64,000 bases of DNA, from positions 422,332 through 486,331 of the forward strand of contig OENT01000005.1 of the NCBI GenBank assembly GCA_900239685.1. Reading direction: 5' to 3'. The stretch is from Rotaria macrura (taxonomy: Eukaryota > Rotifera > Eurotatoria > Philodinida > Philodinidae). Shown here piece by piece: positions 1-11,730 of the stretch; within the stretch, counting starts at the first letter, position 1, and each line of letters opens with the position of its first letter. Under the pieces are notes generated by a model. That model was not told the origin of the DNA. It worked only from the letters and a program-made list of their open reading frames with translations, and did no database searches. The position numbers and the translations under genes are program-made.

Positions 1-1614
1 TTAAATAAAAAGAAGTATATTGTTTATTCCTCCATTTACCATTATGGTCCACGGTTGTTAGGATAACGATGGAATAACTAGTTGTCGGTCGACAACCTAT
101 TTAAAATAAAGTCCATCGTCAACAAGTGACATCTGTTGTAAAATGTAGAATCTTATTCTATAATCATTGTTGACTATAGATTCGGACAGTTGATAAATGA
201 AATTTTGATATATTTAGTGAATGATTAAAAAATAATTCAGGGACAATTGAGTCTTTACTGAAAGATTTTTCTCTATTGTTCTTATTTAAAAAGGATTTAA
301 CAATTGCTATCATAACTTAATTAATTATCATATGTTTGTTGTGATTAATATCAAAATTCTAGATATTTCAACGTTACTATGATGGAATAGAACTGGATAT
401 TTCATCTGTATGCCATGTAATAAATTCACTCCAGCTTTTACTATGACAACATCGAAAATCTTTTAGAGTGATGTATTCGGTTGCGTCATAATGTGAGTAA
501 TAGGAGATTAGTCGAAACATAACTCAAAACGATGTTTTAAGTTTAAAAGTCGATATTTCTATCCTTGATAACCATGACTGTGTTATTTCTCCATTAAAAT
601 GAAAGATTTTCGAAGAAATGAACCTTCCTACGTATTCATGGCCTCATACTGACTGACATGTTAACTCTGAGCTCTCAATCATGATAATCAAAACATATCT
701 GATTTTTTTTCTCTTCAGATGTCAAACAAGAGATGGACGCATGAATTCTAGATAGCAAATATATGTATATTTACTCATCTTTAAGTTGTATTGAATAAAA
801 TGTATTACTTTTATGCATACAATTTCATTATGTTTACTAAATAAAAACTTAACAAAATCATTTTTTTAACTTCTTTTCACTATACCACCATAATATCTTG
901 AAAGTATGGTTACTTATGGCAATTCTAGTTTTTGAAATAATTCTGTTCTATTGATATTTTTCTAGTGCTTTCTAATAATCAATTCTATTTGAATGTTAAT
1001 AAATCGAAGTGAAAGTTAAAACAAAACGCAACTAGTAATAATTCATTGAAACGTATTAAGCAGCTAAGTACCGTCTAATATGACTTATACTGCGTGAAAG
1101 AAAGAAAGAAGAAATAAGAAGATATTCAATTTGATTTATGAGTTTCATCCAGTTATACTAGTGAAGAGCATGCATCGTTTGCACAATATATACTCATAAA
1201 AGTATTCCCTGGAACTAGAGCGATTGAAAGAGAACACTTTCTACGATGTATGTATCAATGTGTATGCGCTTTTTTTCTCGCTTAATTCACAGTGACGATT
1301 GTTTTGAAACTCTTTCTCATTTAATTTACTTGTTAAATTGAAGCATTTAGTGTCGTTGTTAGGTCGCCGTAGGGTTTTAAACATTACATTATTATTTTTG
1401 TCCTTTTACTTTTTTCTTTTTTTCTTCTAACGAGAACATTTTTGGTAAGTGGATGCGAAGAAGAAAGAAGAGAAGAAAAAGTAACCAAGACAATGTCGTT
1501 CTGTTCGTCTCGTCCACACTTTCTTCATCCATCAACTAAAGACAAGAAGCAGTTAGAAACAAACAAAAAGAAACGAATTGATTTAAATAATTGTATCTTC
1601 TTGTTGAAAAAGAG
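1..1614. other. 5' flank of the MORN gene, no gene seen
   Basis: AT-rich sequence without a convincing coding exon. It ends in a pyrimidine-rich stretch near 1385-1430 and a purine-rich stretch (about 1455-1590) just before the MORN start codon; these probably form the promoter-proximal region and 5' UTR. A GTAAGT at 1445-1450 could be a 5' UTR splice donor, but I see no proof of splicing. Confidence 0.4.
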
Positions 1615-2082
1615 ATGGATAGTTTACCATTGAAATCGGCAGCATCACGCCACACAACATCATTCATTGCACCGAATTCATCTCAGCAGAATTCAAATTC
1701 ATTTATATTTTCTAATGGTGATCGATATGATGGTGAATTTATTATTACCGACGAAGGTCAAATCATGCGTCACGGTCATGGTAAACATACAAGTGCTGAT
1801 CAACAACTTATTTATGAAGGAACATGGAGTCGCGACAAAATGCATGGTACAGGACGTTTAACATATGGAGATGGGAAGTCATATGATGGAGAATTTCAAT
1901 CGAATTATTTTGAAGGCCTAGGTACATATACATGGCCAGATGGTGCCCAATATACAGGCATGTGGCAAGGTTCCAGAGCAATAGGCGAAGCTGAATATTC
2001 GGGACCCGATTTGGGTGTTCCATTTGTTGGTATCGCTGATGGACCATCCGCGCATATGCGTTATAAAATAGTTTCTGCATAA
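1615..2082 (+). CDS. MORN-repeat protein, MORN2-like
   Basis: Single-exon gene for 155 residues. About 37 polar residues come first, then four MORN-type units: about residues 38-60 (YDGEF...HGHGKH), 67-87 (YEGTW...MHGTGRLTYGDG), 90-111 (YDGEF...FEGLGTYTWPDG) and a weaker 113-128 (YTGMW). The second half, from MHGTGRL onward, resembles vertebrate MORN2, which is only about 80 residues, so this protein has an extra N-terminal unit and leader. MORN repeats form beta-hairpin scaffolds that bind lipids or proteins; MORN2 has been linked to spermatogenesis and phagocytic pathways, but function here is inferred by family only. The first in-frame ATG is at 1615; the open frame extends a few codons upstream without an ATG. 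A poly(A) signal lies 43 nt after the stop. Confidence 0.85.
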   Translation: MDSLPLKSAASRHTTSFIAPNSSQQNSNSFIFSNGDRYDGEFIITDEGQIMRHGHGKHTSADQQLIYEGTWSRDKMHGTGRLTYGDGKSYDGEFQSNYFEGLGTYTWPDGAQYTGMWQGSRAIGEAEYSGPDLGVPFVGIADGPSAHMRYKIVSA

Positions 2083-2124
2083 CGACTATGTTCTTTCATA
2101 AAAATGAATTGATAAACTCGGTGT

Positions 2125-2130
2125 AATAAA
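2125..2130 (+). terminator. Candidate poly(A) signal of the MORN gene
   Basis: AATAAA 43 nt downstream of the TAA stop. In such AT-rich DNA the hexamer is common, so position is the main support. Confidence 0.45.
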
Positions 2131-3221
2131 TATGTTATTGGTTTTGTTTGTCTTTCAGTAAAACGAGGAAAAACGTGTTACTTAAGTATTGTATTTGAAT
2201 CAAAGTAGTTCATAGTCGAATGCTAATATAATTTTAACGAAAACACTTGTAGATGATACCTTTGAAATATCTTATATTGATTGATAGCTAAAGTACATAT
2301 GAAACGTGTTGTGAAGCATGTTAAAAGAGAAAACAATTGAATTCTAGTTCATGTATTTATATAAATAAGTTTTTTTTTTATTATACTTCTATGTTTTCAT
2401 CTAGTTCACTCGAACGATTGGATATTTGTGCCTATAGCAACTTGTTCAATTGTCTAACTAAGATTTTTTACAACTTGCTCTTCTAATCGCATATACGCGA
2501 CGAATAAATGTAAATTATATCGGGTCTTTCGCTGGAAACAGTGTACTAACTAAGGCACTGGGTTACAGGTTGAAGATGACTGTAGCTTAAGTTTCTTTCC
2601 ATCGAATAGTAAGTTCAAGCAAAATATCTCGAGAACAAGGCATTTACCAATCATTGATATGAAGCATTAGCTATAACAGAAAGTTTTACAATTCTATTTG
2701 TAAATAGACATGAATTACTGAAATACAAAAGTTTATTTGCAGCAATCATAGCTTTCTCTTCTATTACACTGATTGCTACATACGAATTCGTTTCTTTCTT
2801 CATAAAAGAAACCACAAATTATTTGTTCCTTAGAAGAGAGATGACATATGTTTAAAAACACGATAATAAACAATACTGTTTCTTATCACGTAGTTTATGG
2901 GTTCAAAACAACTATGTCTGCGGTGAGTTAAGAAATCGAAAAGTTTCTACAGATACCTAGAATCTTTTTATTCTTCTAGCGACCTCTGCCAATAGGGATG
3001 TAATCGTAGAAGTTGTTACTATGCAACAAACCGTTCTCATGGTTGTATTTAAAGACAATACACCTGCGTAAGAAAAGTTTATTTAGAATGTAACAAGAGC
3101 CAATAGAGAAGAAAAAGAAAGAAAGAAATACTATGAAGTCATTTTTTGTTTTAGAATCTTAATCTTTTCCTTTGCGTTCTGATTTCAGTAAATAAATAAG
3201 TGACAAACGAAACAACTCGAT
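2131..3221. other. Intergenic, MORN to ARL13-like gene
   Basis: AT-rich spacer of about 1.1 kb between two genes on the same strand. It holds several runs of A/T and a purine-rich patch near 3100-3125. I see no open frame, RNA gene or repeat unit. The last part must contain the promoter of the ARL13-like gene. Confidence 0.4.
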
Positions 3222-6200
3222 ATGGGAGCTGCTTCATGTAGAAGTACTAAACCATTAGAACAAGACCAGCACAACACAGATGGCAAGTAAGTCTACAGAT
3301 CATTATTTCAATACTCTACAGTTCATTCGAAGGATAATATTTGATTCAAATCTGATTTCTTTACTCATGCATTAGAATATGAAAAAAATTGATTTTTATT
3401 CGATGACATGCTCATGAATGAGTAATCAATTAATCGAATAAGAGAATTCACATTAGCATTAATCTAATATTGTTAAATAGTCAATTTTAAATTAATTAAT
3501 ACTGATAAATTTAATAAGCATATTTTGACATGAATGATTTTCTCTTTAAGAAAAATCACGATCGGTGTATTTGGTCTTGACAATGCTGGTAAAACTGCTT
3601 CATTTTTTTTCAATTAAAGTTTAATTTTTACTAAAAAAAACTTTCTTTTATCTCTAAGGTAAAACATCAACTGTTAAAGCGATTGAAGGACGTAAGACAA
3701 TGAATATAAATTCGTATGATATTTTTTGTGGTATCGATCTACGCTTATAGATCCAACAAAACATGTTACACCAACGGTAAGTTCAGATACATCGACGGTT
3801 CCATATCCAGCAATAAAACGGAATGGCAAATCTCAGGAAGGTATAAGAGTAATTGATGTAAGTGGTAATAAGAAATTTCGTGAACAATCATGGCCTGATT
3901 ATTATGATGAAATTCATGGTTTAATCTTTGTTATCGATGCCAGCGAAGGAAAAAGAATTAAAGAAAATAAAAAGACACTCAATGATTTACTTGACAACGA
4001 TAAACTTCGAAACAAACCTGTACTTATGTAAGTTAAATAAAAAACAAAAAAGAGATCGTCAAGTTTTTGTTTTTTCTCTATTGATCAGTTTGGCAAACAA
4101 ACAAGATGTTCGAGGGGCTATCGATGACGAAGATGATATTAAAGAGAGACTTGACATTGAAAATTTAAGAATAAAACACAAAGTTGTAAGTTAGATAATA
4201 ATAGTCGAAAAAATTGTTTTTTGACCATGACATCGGTTTACTTTAGGGATTTTGTACGGCTTTACCAAATAAAAACAAAGGTGAAGATTCTATTCGAGAA
4301 GGTTTTACATGGTTAATACGAATCATCGAAGACAATTACACGGATTTGAACGCACGCGTTATTAATGCGAAAAGTTCTCGTCGACCAAAGTTAATGACAC
4401 GAAAATCTGAGTAAGATTCATGATTGAGTAATGTCTATTCCCGAATAGCTATTCATTTCGTTTCTTTTTATTTTTTCAATTAGTAAATCTGATGCATCAG
4501 ATAGTGACGACGAAATTGTTTATCCCAAAAGACGAACGGCATCACCATCATTAACGAAAGCTAATACAGATTATCGTTCAATAAATAGTTCAACTAAACT
4601 ACCAAGTTTAGACTTGAATAAAACGAAAGCAAAATCATCAGGTCGTGAAACATACAGTGAAAACGAGGATGATGATGATGATAATGGGCGCTCTCGTTCA
4701 CGTCCAGTAGTTTCTCCTACTATGTCTGATTATCCAAATCGTAATCGTTCATTAAATCAACCGATTTCAACATCCACTAATATTTCTGGTAAGAAAAGAA
4801 AGGTGATCGGTCCTACTAATAACAACAAAGATAAATCAATCAAGAAGTCAATCGATAATGAACCCAAGTCATATCGATCAACATATGAAACGTTTCCTGA
4901 AGAAGAACCATGGTCATCGTCACTGAAAAAAACAACAAGAACCGATGATGTCATACAAAAACCGTATGCGAAACCGGTAATGACAAATGAATCAACGACA
5001 CGCCACATCAGTCCACTTGTTCACGACGCAAAACTCTATAGCAGTGGTTCTCCATCAAAAGGAACTAACTATATGGACAATGAGGACAATCGTTTAAATC
5101 AAAGACAAAAGCCCAAAGTAAAACATTGACAATTATGAGTTGAATATTTCTTTTTTCGAATTTTTAGTCGACGTTTCCAGCAAAAGGTCGTTTCGGAGAT
5201 GATGATGATGATGATGATAAAACGTATTCATTTTCTTCATCAATAAGTAAACCACAATCAACAGCGAAGAAGCCAACACTATCAAGTATTCATAGTGAAG
5301 ATGATGATAACGACGACAATAAACTGAACAGTAAAACTACTCGTCGTCCGTATGGAAATGCGTCAACACCTCCAATAACAGCAAAGACATTCAGCAAGAA
5401 TAAAAATGACGATAATGATGAAAATGGTTACTTAAAAAAGAGTGTATCTAAAACTACGAAAAATTACGATTCTGATGACGACAACGATAAGAAGAACAAT
5501 AATAAAACCTATCAAATGCCATCGGACCGATTAAATTTAAGCAATGATTTTCGTCGAGTAACATCAAAACCGCCATCATCTCCATTATTTACAACAAAAC
5601 AGAAAGACGATGAAGATGAGTCTCCATCGATATCATCACCAAAGAGTTTTAATCGTCCAAAATTCAACAATGATCCGTATCCATCAACCTTATCGAAAGA
5701 AATAAATCGTTCGGCAACTGGTGACTACAACAATCGCCCACCGTCCGTATCAAAATCAGCTGCAAAGTCTAAACGTGACGACGACGACGATGATGATGAG
5801 AATGGCAATGATAATTTCAGTCAAAGACAAAAACCTAAAGTAAAAAATTGACAGCTATGGATTTAATATTTTTTTTTCGAATTTATAGTCCACGTTTCCA
5901 CCAAATAATCGCTTCGAAGATGATGATGATGATAATAATAAAAAATATCCATTTTCTTCATCGACAACTAAACCACTAGCAATGACGAAGAAACCAACGC
6001 TATCCCAAACTTATGGTGTAGATGACGATGACGACGATAAATTGAACAGTAAAACTAATCGTCGTCCTTATGGAAATACTTCAGTACCATCAATAGCAAC
6101 AAAAGCATTCAACAAAAATAAGGATGACGATAATGACGATGATTTTCCATCTACATCGTCAAAATATGGAACCCGTTCAAAATACGACAATGATTATTCC

Positions 6201-6698
6201 ACATCATCCCCATCAAAACCTCCAAATCGATCGAAACTCAGTGATGATGACACTCCGTCTTTATCATCAAAGCCAATGACGCGATCGAAATTCGATTATG
6301 ATGATCGATCACCCTCACCTACGAGATCGACTTCGAGAAAACTTGATAATGATCGTCCATCGTTCTCTTTGAAGACATCAGCTCGTTCCAAATACGATGA
6401 TGATGATTCACCAGCTTCCCCTGTAGTAGCGAAATCTCGTTCGAGATATGAAGATGATGATCGTCCAAATGGCTCACCGAAAGCAGCACTTCGTCCAAAA
6501 CTTCCCGATGATGATTATGTATCGTCATCGAAGAGAAATAATTATTCATCGCGTGATGATGATATTAATGCTAGAGGAAGTGTCCGATCTCGTTTTGGAC
6601 AAGACGATTTTGATTCATCGAAAGGGGCATTTAACAATTCTCGAGTTGGCTCAGCTGCAACTAATCGATTTCGACCGAATACATATCTTGACACTTGA
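3222..6698 (+). CDS. ARL13-like ciliary small GTPase with long Asp/Ser-rich tail
   Basis: Nine exons: 3222-3286, 3551-3588, 3659-3691, 3751-4027, 4089-4185, 4247-4410, 4484-5117, 5168-5839, 5889-6698; frame closes at 929 residues. The G domain shows the P-loop GLDNAGKT (30-37), switch I Thr54, a D81-V-S-G-N85 switch II, the WPDYYDEIHGLIFVIDAS stretch typical of ARL13, NKQD (141-144) and CTALPN as G5. Arf proteins have Gln where this has Asn85; ARL13B also lacks it, so intrinsic GTP hydrolysis is probably weak. ARL13 proteins act in the ciliary membrane and serve as exchange factor for ARL3. The N-terminus MGAASC suggests myristoylation at Gly2 plus palmitoylation at Cys6. The tail from about residue 215 is rich in Asp, Ser, Lys and Arg and makes the protein twice the length of human ARL13B (428). 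Exons 8 and 9 are duplicates. ARL13A/B cannot be separated here. Confidence 0.85.
5100..6125 (+). repeat. Tandem duplication of exon plus intron inside the ARL13-like gene
   Basis: Exon 8 (from 5168) and exon 9 (from 5889) begin with near-identical protein: STFP..RF, an Asp run, then FSSS, KKPTLS, DDKLNSKT and RRPYGN in the same order. The exons before them end alike (QRQKPK at the ends of exons 7 and 8), and the two introns (5118-5167 and 5840-5888) share sequence across their length, including the ATTGACA and TTCGAATTT segments. A unit of about 720 bp spanning an intron was therefore copied in tandem. Reading frame is kept because both introns are phase 0 at the junction. Confidence 0.85.
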
Positions 6699-6849
6699 GA
6701 AAAGGTATTCCCTATCGCTCACCAGCATTGTGATATGAGTTTTTCTCTTTTGAACTTCAACACTTTGGTTGGATTTTTATGTCTAACAAATAATGACAAA
6801 TTATTATATCAGCTTGTTGGTTTTTTTTTATTTTTCTTTTTTGTTTTCA

Positions 6850-6855
6850 AATAAA
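6850..6855 (+). terminator. Candidate poly(A) signal of the ARL13-like gene
   Basis: AATAAA followed by an A run, 152 nt after the stop codon and preceded by a T-rich stretch. Confidence 0.4.
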
Positions 6856-7553
6856 AAAAAATTAACTGCCAATTATCGATTTGCTTTTTTCTTCATTGAA
6901 AAAAATTGATTTCAAAAAATCAAAATGTGATCCTCTGCAGAAGTAATACTTTTCTTAGCATTCAATTGGTAGTATCTGTCCAAAGAAAAAGAGGTAGAAG
7001 AATACTCATGATGATCATCATCAAAGGATATCAAAAGGCTATAATTGATCAGTAATTGACCAATCAGGTGAATTCGTGGCAGTATGTTTTGAAATCTTTT
7101 CGATTTAGAGTTCCAAATAGACTATTTGGTAAAGAAAAAGTCTTCTTTTGGCATCTGGACCAGACCAACAGTCCTAACTAGTTCGTTTTAATCAGATCTG
7201 GTGTTCGGACTGTCATGGAAAAGAAATTTTCTATACCGACAGTGGCTGAATTTCAGACACTTGCTCAATTCGATGCTGAAAATTTGTCTTAACCTTTTTC
7301 ACATCGTATTGATAAATCCCAATTTGTGACACTTTAATTCGGTAGAAGCCCATCTGACTTGTAACGGACAACTACCATCGGTAAAGTACCGGTAGACCAA
7401 TTGGTATAATTTACGCTATACCAAAGGAATACCGGCACAGAGATCCGACACTCACCGAATTTACTCACCTCGCTCCACGCCGCGACGAGGCGAGGCAAGT
7501 CGGGATTTTCTGCCTCGCAGCGAGCACGAGCTGACTTTATAAATCGCCGAGTC
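6856..7553. other. Intergenic, no gene seen
   Basis: Noncoding spacer. From about 7440 to 7555 the base composition shifts to GC-rich (cgacgaggcgaggcaagtcg-like words), unlike the rest of the window, leading directly into the first CGTA-type element. Confidence 0.35.
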
Positions 7554-7963
7554 GACTACCCAGGTCGAAGATTACGGACTCCATCAACGAGCGTTTACGA
7601 CCGTATACGATGGCGTACACGACCGTATTTTGACGTAATACATGGTTCAGTATTACGATCGTATTTCTCCGTGTCGTATACGAAGGTATACGGTCGTTTC
7701 CGATCGCAAACGATCTTAGTAATAGATCGTATTTTACCGTAAACGATCGATGCACGACAAAGTGTAGGGTTTTCATCAAGATGATGATAAACATCAATTT
7801 TCTTGTTTCCGTAGATGACCGTATTTTACCGTACACGATCCGGAGAAATACGGTCGTAATACTGATCCATGTATTACGCTGAAATACGACAAAATACGAT
7901 CACGGTGGCAGTATTAAGACGTATATGGTCGTTTACGATCGTGAGGATTCGACCTGGGTAGTC
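7554..7963. mobile_element. CGTA-word fold-back element, copy 1
   Basis: About 410 bp bounded by perfect 15-bp inverted termini (GACTACCCAGGTCGA and its complement). The inner part is unusually CpG-rich, built of degenerate words such as CCGTATAC and GATCGTA. A second inverted pair lies inside: a TACATGGTTCAGTATTACG-type word near 7640 returns inverted near 7850. A TA dinucleotide sits just outside CCCAGGTCGA at both ends, which would fit a TA target duplication as in Tc1/mariner-derived MITEs. There is no coding capacity. Confidence 0.75.
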
Positions 7964-9016
7964 TATACTACTTAGAAAGTCATTTTTGATGAATAAATGG
8001 CAAATTATAAAGATATCTTTCGATTTTATGCAGCTCTTTCTAAGCGTTTCCATTTATAGTGAAGCTTATCAAATCGGGTCGATAAATTAGTGTGCAGGGT
8101 GTTTCAACAATCAGCTTAAAAAAGAAAACTGAATATCTCTACAGAGTGATGAACCAATGATCTGATGTCTTTCGTGATGGTAGAAGATACTTCCAAGTTT
8201 CTATTCAAGTGGTAGCAGCTTATTAACACACTTTAAATATAGCATCATCTACTTGAACATGGAGTTTGACCATTTCCCAACACACTTCTATCAGTCATCG
8301 ATCTCTAAAAATAGAAACACATTCCAAAGTTTATTCGCAAATTCTATTTTGTAGAGATTATTATGATGATCATATTTGATTAAAAATATGTTCTATTTTC
8401 ATCAAGAACTAATGGTATCTGAGTCATAGTATTAGAAAATATCCTATATGCTTGACAAGCACTATTTGCGGTTCTCCAGTATTTTGACTCGGGGAACACC
8501 TTTTCTTGATGAATATGGAACATCTGTTGACCAAAATGACCATCAAAAGAGAACTCTAAAAACATAATTAGTTAGTAAGTTCTCGAATAGCGTTGCTATT
8601 TTGTTCACTTTCCAGAGGAGTACTTAACTAAATTTTAACTAACGTCTCTGGTGATTTCAGATCTGTTCATGGCAAAAAGAATTGAGAAGATTTTGCGAAG
8701 TTGGATAGAATAGAGAAAACTCAAGGATTCAAATAAATTATTAAATAATTTTGAAAATCTAACAACAGGGGAATTCGAATCAGATCATAGAAACTCCAAA
8801 TCTATAGCTTACCTTTTGCATAGAAACGTGAATTTTTCTCTTTTAAATAAGTCATAATAATTCCAAGTGATGTTATTAAATCTGTTGCGGATGAGTAAAA
8901 ACTTTGAATTAGCCTCTACTATCAGGAAAAAAATTAGTTCATTTGATCATAATCCTGTGCACCTATGCAGTTTTCTTTTTCCTAGATGACTTTCAGCACC
9001 CTCTGCATTCTAAACG
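7964..9016. other. Intergenic, no gene seen
   Basis: AT-rich spacer between two repeat elements. Short open frames here (for example around 8380-8565, -) show no family features. Confidence 0.35.
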
Positions 9017-9513
9017 AACGGTTTTCTACTAAATCCCCAAAACACGTTTCGGAGATTTCGAAAAGTATTCTCTGACATCCCGTAGCTTAAAAAACGAGTC
9101 TTTAAAATTACGAAACCTGAAACGGTTCTTACCGTGAATACACGGTAAGAACTGTCTCTTAAGAAACCTCGTTTTAAGTTTCACACAGTAGAAACGGGTT
9201 TCGTTGGAAAGTATGGAACCTTTAGAGTTTTGTCTTAAACCCTAATGATTTCCTACTGAACCATAACGATTTCCGAAGAAACTATTAGGGTTTAAGACGA
9301 AACTCTAAAGGTTCCATACTTTCCAACGAAACCCTTTTCTACTGTGCGAACCTAAAAAAAAGGTTTCTTAAGAGATAGTTCTTACCGCGTATCCAGGATA
9401 ACAACCATTTCAGGTTTCGTAATTTTAAAGACTCGTTTTTTAAGCTTTGGTACGTCAGATAATGCTTTTCGAAATCTCCGAAACGTATTTTGGGAGTTTA
9501 GAAGAAAACCGCT
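9017..9513. repeat. Large imperfect inverted repeat (fold-back element)
   Basis: Two arms of about 230 bp, 9020-9247 and 9286-9513, are reverse complements over nearly their whole length with scattered mismatches, separated by a spacer of about 40 bp. Shared words include GGAGATTTCGAAAAG, TTAAAATTACGAAACCTGAA and CTTTAGAGTTT. A smaller nested hairpin (TTCTTACCGTG...CACGGTAAGAA) lies in the left arm at about 9126-9151. The outer ends carry CTCTG/CAGAG, but I see no target-site duplication. It is noncoding and probably a fold-back MITE. Confidence 0.8.
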
Positions 9514-9778
9514 TTTTCAGAGTGTGGATACACGTATATTTAATTATTGAATCTCGTCCAATTATTGCACTGATGTAGTTTCTCAGAGCATTGTTTATGC
9601 GCTCAGTAAAAATATGAAGGATCTTTATTTATTTGATTCTCATAAATATTTGTGTTCTTTGAACTTATTGAAACGTTTAAAATGCTCTGTATTTGATTCT
9701 ATAAAATAAAAAGATAGTAGTTGTTATGGGTAGTTGAAAAACTGCCTAGATAAATATTTTGTTATTAACTCTACACTA

Positions 9779-10074
9779 CCCAGGAGGAAGGTCACGGCCC
9801 ACTGTGAATCACCGTAAACTCACTGTAGACGGCCGTTTTGACACCGTAATTACACCGTAAACGACTGCATTAGTACAGCATTCCACCGTAAACTAGGTCC
9901 ATGATTTACGTCCGTATTCTCACCGTACTTTGACCGTATTTGTATAGTATATCGATCGAATACTGCCGTATTTCAATTAAAACACGGTCGTAAATCATAG
10001 GTCAGGTTTATGGCAAAATACGCGCCGTGTTTGACCGTAAGCGGCCGTGTGCGTACCGTATGCTTTCACCTGGA
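9779..10074. mobile_element. CGTA-word element, copy 2
   Basis: About 296 bp. Ends are CCCAGGAGGAA on the left and, inverted, TCCAGGTGAAA on the right, each flanked by TA (9777-9778 and 10075-10076). Inside are many CCGTA/TACGG words and an inverted pair (GGTCCATGATTTACG near 9898 and its inverted relative near 9975). It belongs to the same family as copy 1 but is diverged. Confidence 0.7.
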
Positions 10075-10464
10075 TACCGAGCGCTGATTTTCGTACATAT
10101 CGATTACGTAATTCGATCATATATGTATACTGATAATCTTCATCAACTAAATCAAAACCAAATGGGTTAGGTGCGTGCCAGAGCTGCTAGTTTGTCCTAC
10201 CGTCTAGCACATATAAGACCAGACCAAAGTTCTTAGCCTGCCTGGACATGACCTAATGATAAAATTTACAGTCTTTAACTCTATAAGAATGAAACGATTT
10301 CATGAGTTGATGATAATTGGTTTTGGTATTTTGTTTTGACCATTAATTCAAATCAATATTTTTACACGATTTATAAAGTCTTTTGATCGTATTTTTTATT
10401 ATTTTCTGTTCACTTCTGTGACATTCAGCAATAGTCTGTCTTTTGGAATTTTCCCCTTTGTTGA
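10075..10464. other. Spacer between repeat elements
   Basis: AT-rich noncoding sequence of about 390 bp; nothing recognised. Confidence 0.35.
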
Positions 10465-10715
10465 CCCAGGTCAATCAAAACGGAAATCCGTTACGGACCG
10501 TTGAGTGGACCCAGTTATACGGACCGTAACATCATTAAAATAGGGCCGTATACGGCCGTATTTTCACAGTATACGATCCTTTATTACTGTGCCCAAAAAT
10601 AGTACCGTATACGGAGCCGTATAGTGTGAAAATACGGCCGTATACGGCCCTATTTTAATGATGTTACAGTCCGTATAACTGCGTCCACTCAACGGTCCGT
10701 ATCGCTCGACCTGGA
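10465..10715. mobile_element. CGTA-word fold-back element, copy 3, near-perfect palindrome
   Basis: Termini CCCAGGTC and GACCTGG match the family. Inside, arms 10493-10567 and 10626-10700 (75 nt each) are reverse complements with only two mismatches that I count, around a 58-nt loop. The arms contain the CGTA words (GGCCGTATACGGCCGTA). Near-perfect arms suggest a recent insertion or ongoing arm conversion. No TA duplication is clear at this copy. Confidence 0.8.
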
Positions 10716-11730
10716 GATATGCAATTACTATTATTTCTAGTTCTTTTTGTGGCAAAACTATTTAAAGTTCTTCTTCCTGATTCAATCTTATGCTATCGAC
10801 GAAGTTTGTACTACTCAGTTAAAGAGTTTCATGATTCCAAAAACTGGTCAAAACTAGAATTGAATATAGAGTTTAGTTTAATGAAAATTATGGAGAATCA
10901 GGTTCTGTCCACTTGTAAAATTACCGTGTGATTAAAAGTCCTTAAACATTAACATTCTTAAAGAGTTTTAAGAAAATTTGTGAAGCTCAGGTTCGTATGT
11001 ATTTGAGATTGAAGATACCTTACAAATCGATGAGCGCTGATGATGATCCAATACTTTCAATGTCTACTGTCTACTTTAAATGAATATACGAGTTCATTGT
11101 GCATTGAATAATTCCGATGCTATAATAGATAGTGACGAAGAGTTTGCAGTGATTTGTGATCGCGTTTCTATGAAGAAATTCTGCTACATCAAAACAAATG
11201 TTTCTCAACACCATAAGGTTATTCAGACGTGTTTCTAGAAAACTTCGAGGTTTGAACGTATCTCTCTTAATTTTGTTTTTGTTTCGATTATGTCAGCTGA
11301 TAGTGACTTTAATTCTCTACAAGTCTGTTAATTGTGGAAATCGATTCCTACTTAAGATAAAGACTCTATTAACTTGGCAAAAGCTGAATAAATATACACT
11401 CTTTCATCATCAGAAGATGGTATTTTGAGCGTCAACATATAATAAGGCACACAATTTTAGGCTTTTGATATTGCTGATTAGTCTATATTCCCAAGTCGAA
11501 CATCTTGTGAGCAAGATGTTGGTCAATATCTTAAGTAATGATAAGTGAGCAGATATTGAAAATTTCGGTACAAGATAATCTTATTCTCTTGTACTAAGAT
11601 CTATAGTCAGATCTTGGGTACATATGTGTAAGATCTTAGGTACAGATCTATCAGATGTTGGATACACACTTAGATATAACGTAATTCGTGTCGTGAGTCA
11701 TCACACACTATATGGCGCATTTTGAAAACG
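10716..11730. other. Spacer with degenerate AGATCTTAGGTACA repeats
   Basis: Mostly plain AT-rich sequence. Between about 11500 and 11675 there are several diverged copies of a word like AAGATCTTAGGTACA, direct and inverted, at spacings of about 20-30 bp. No gene is recognised. Confidence 0.4.
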
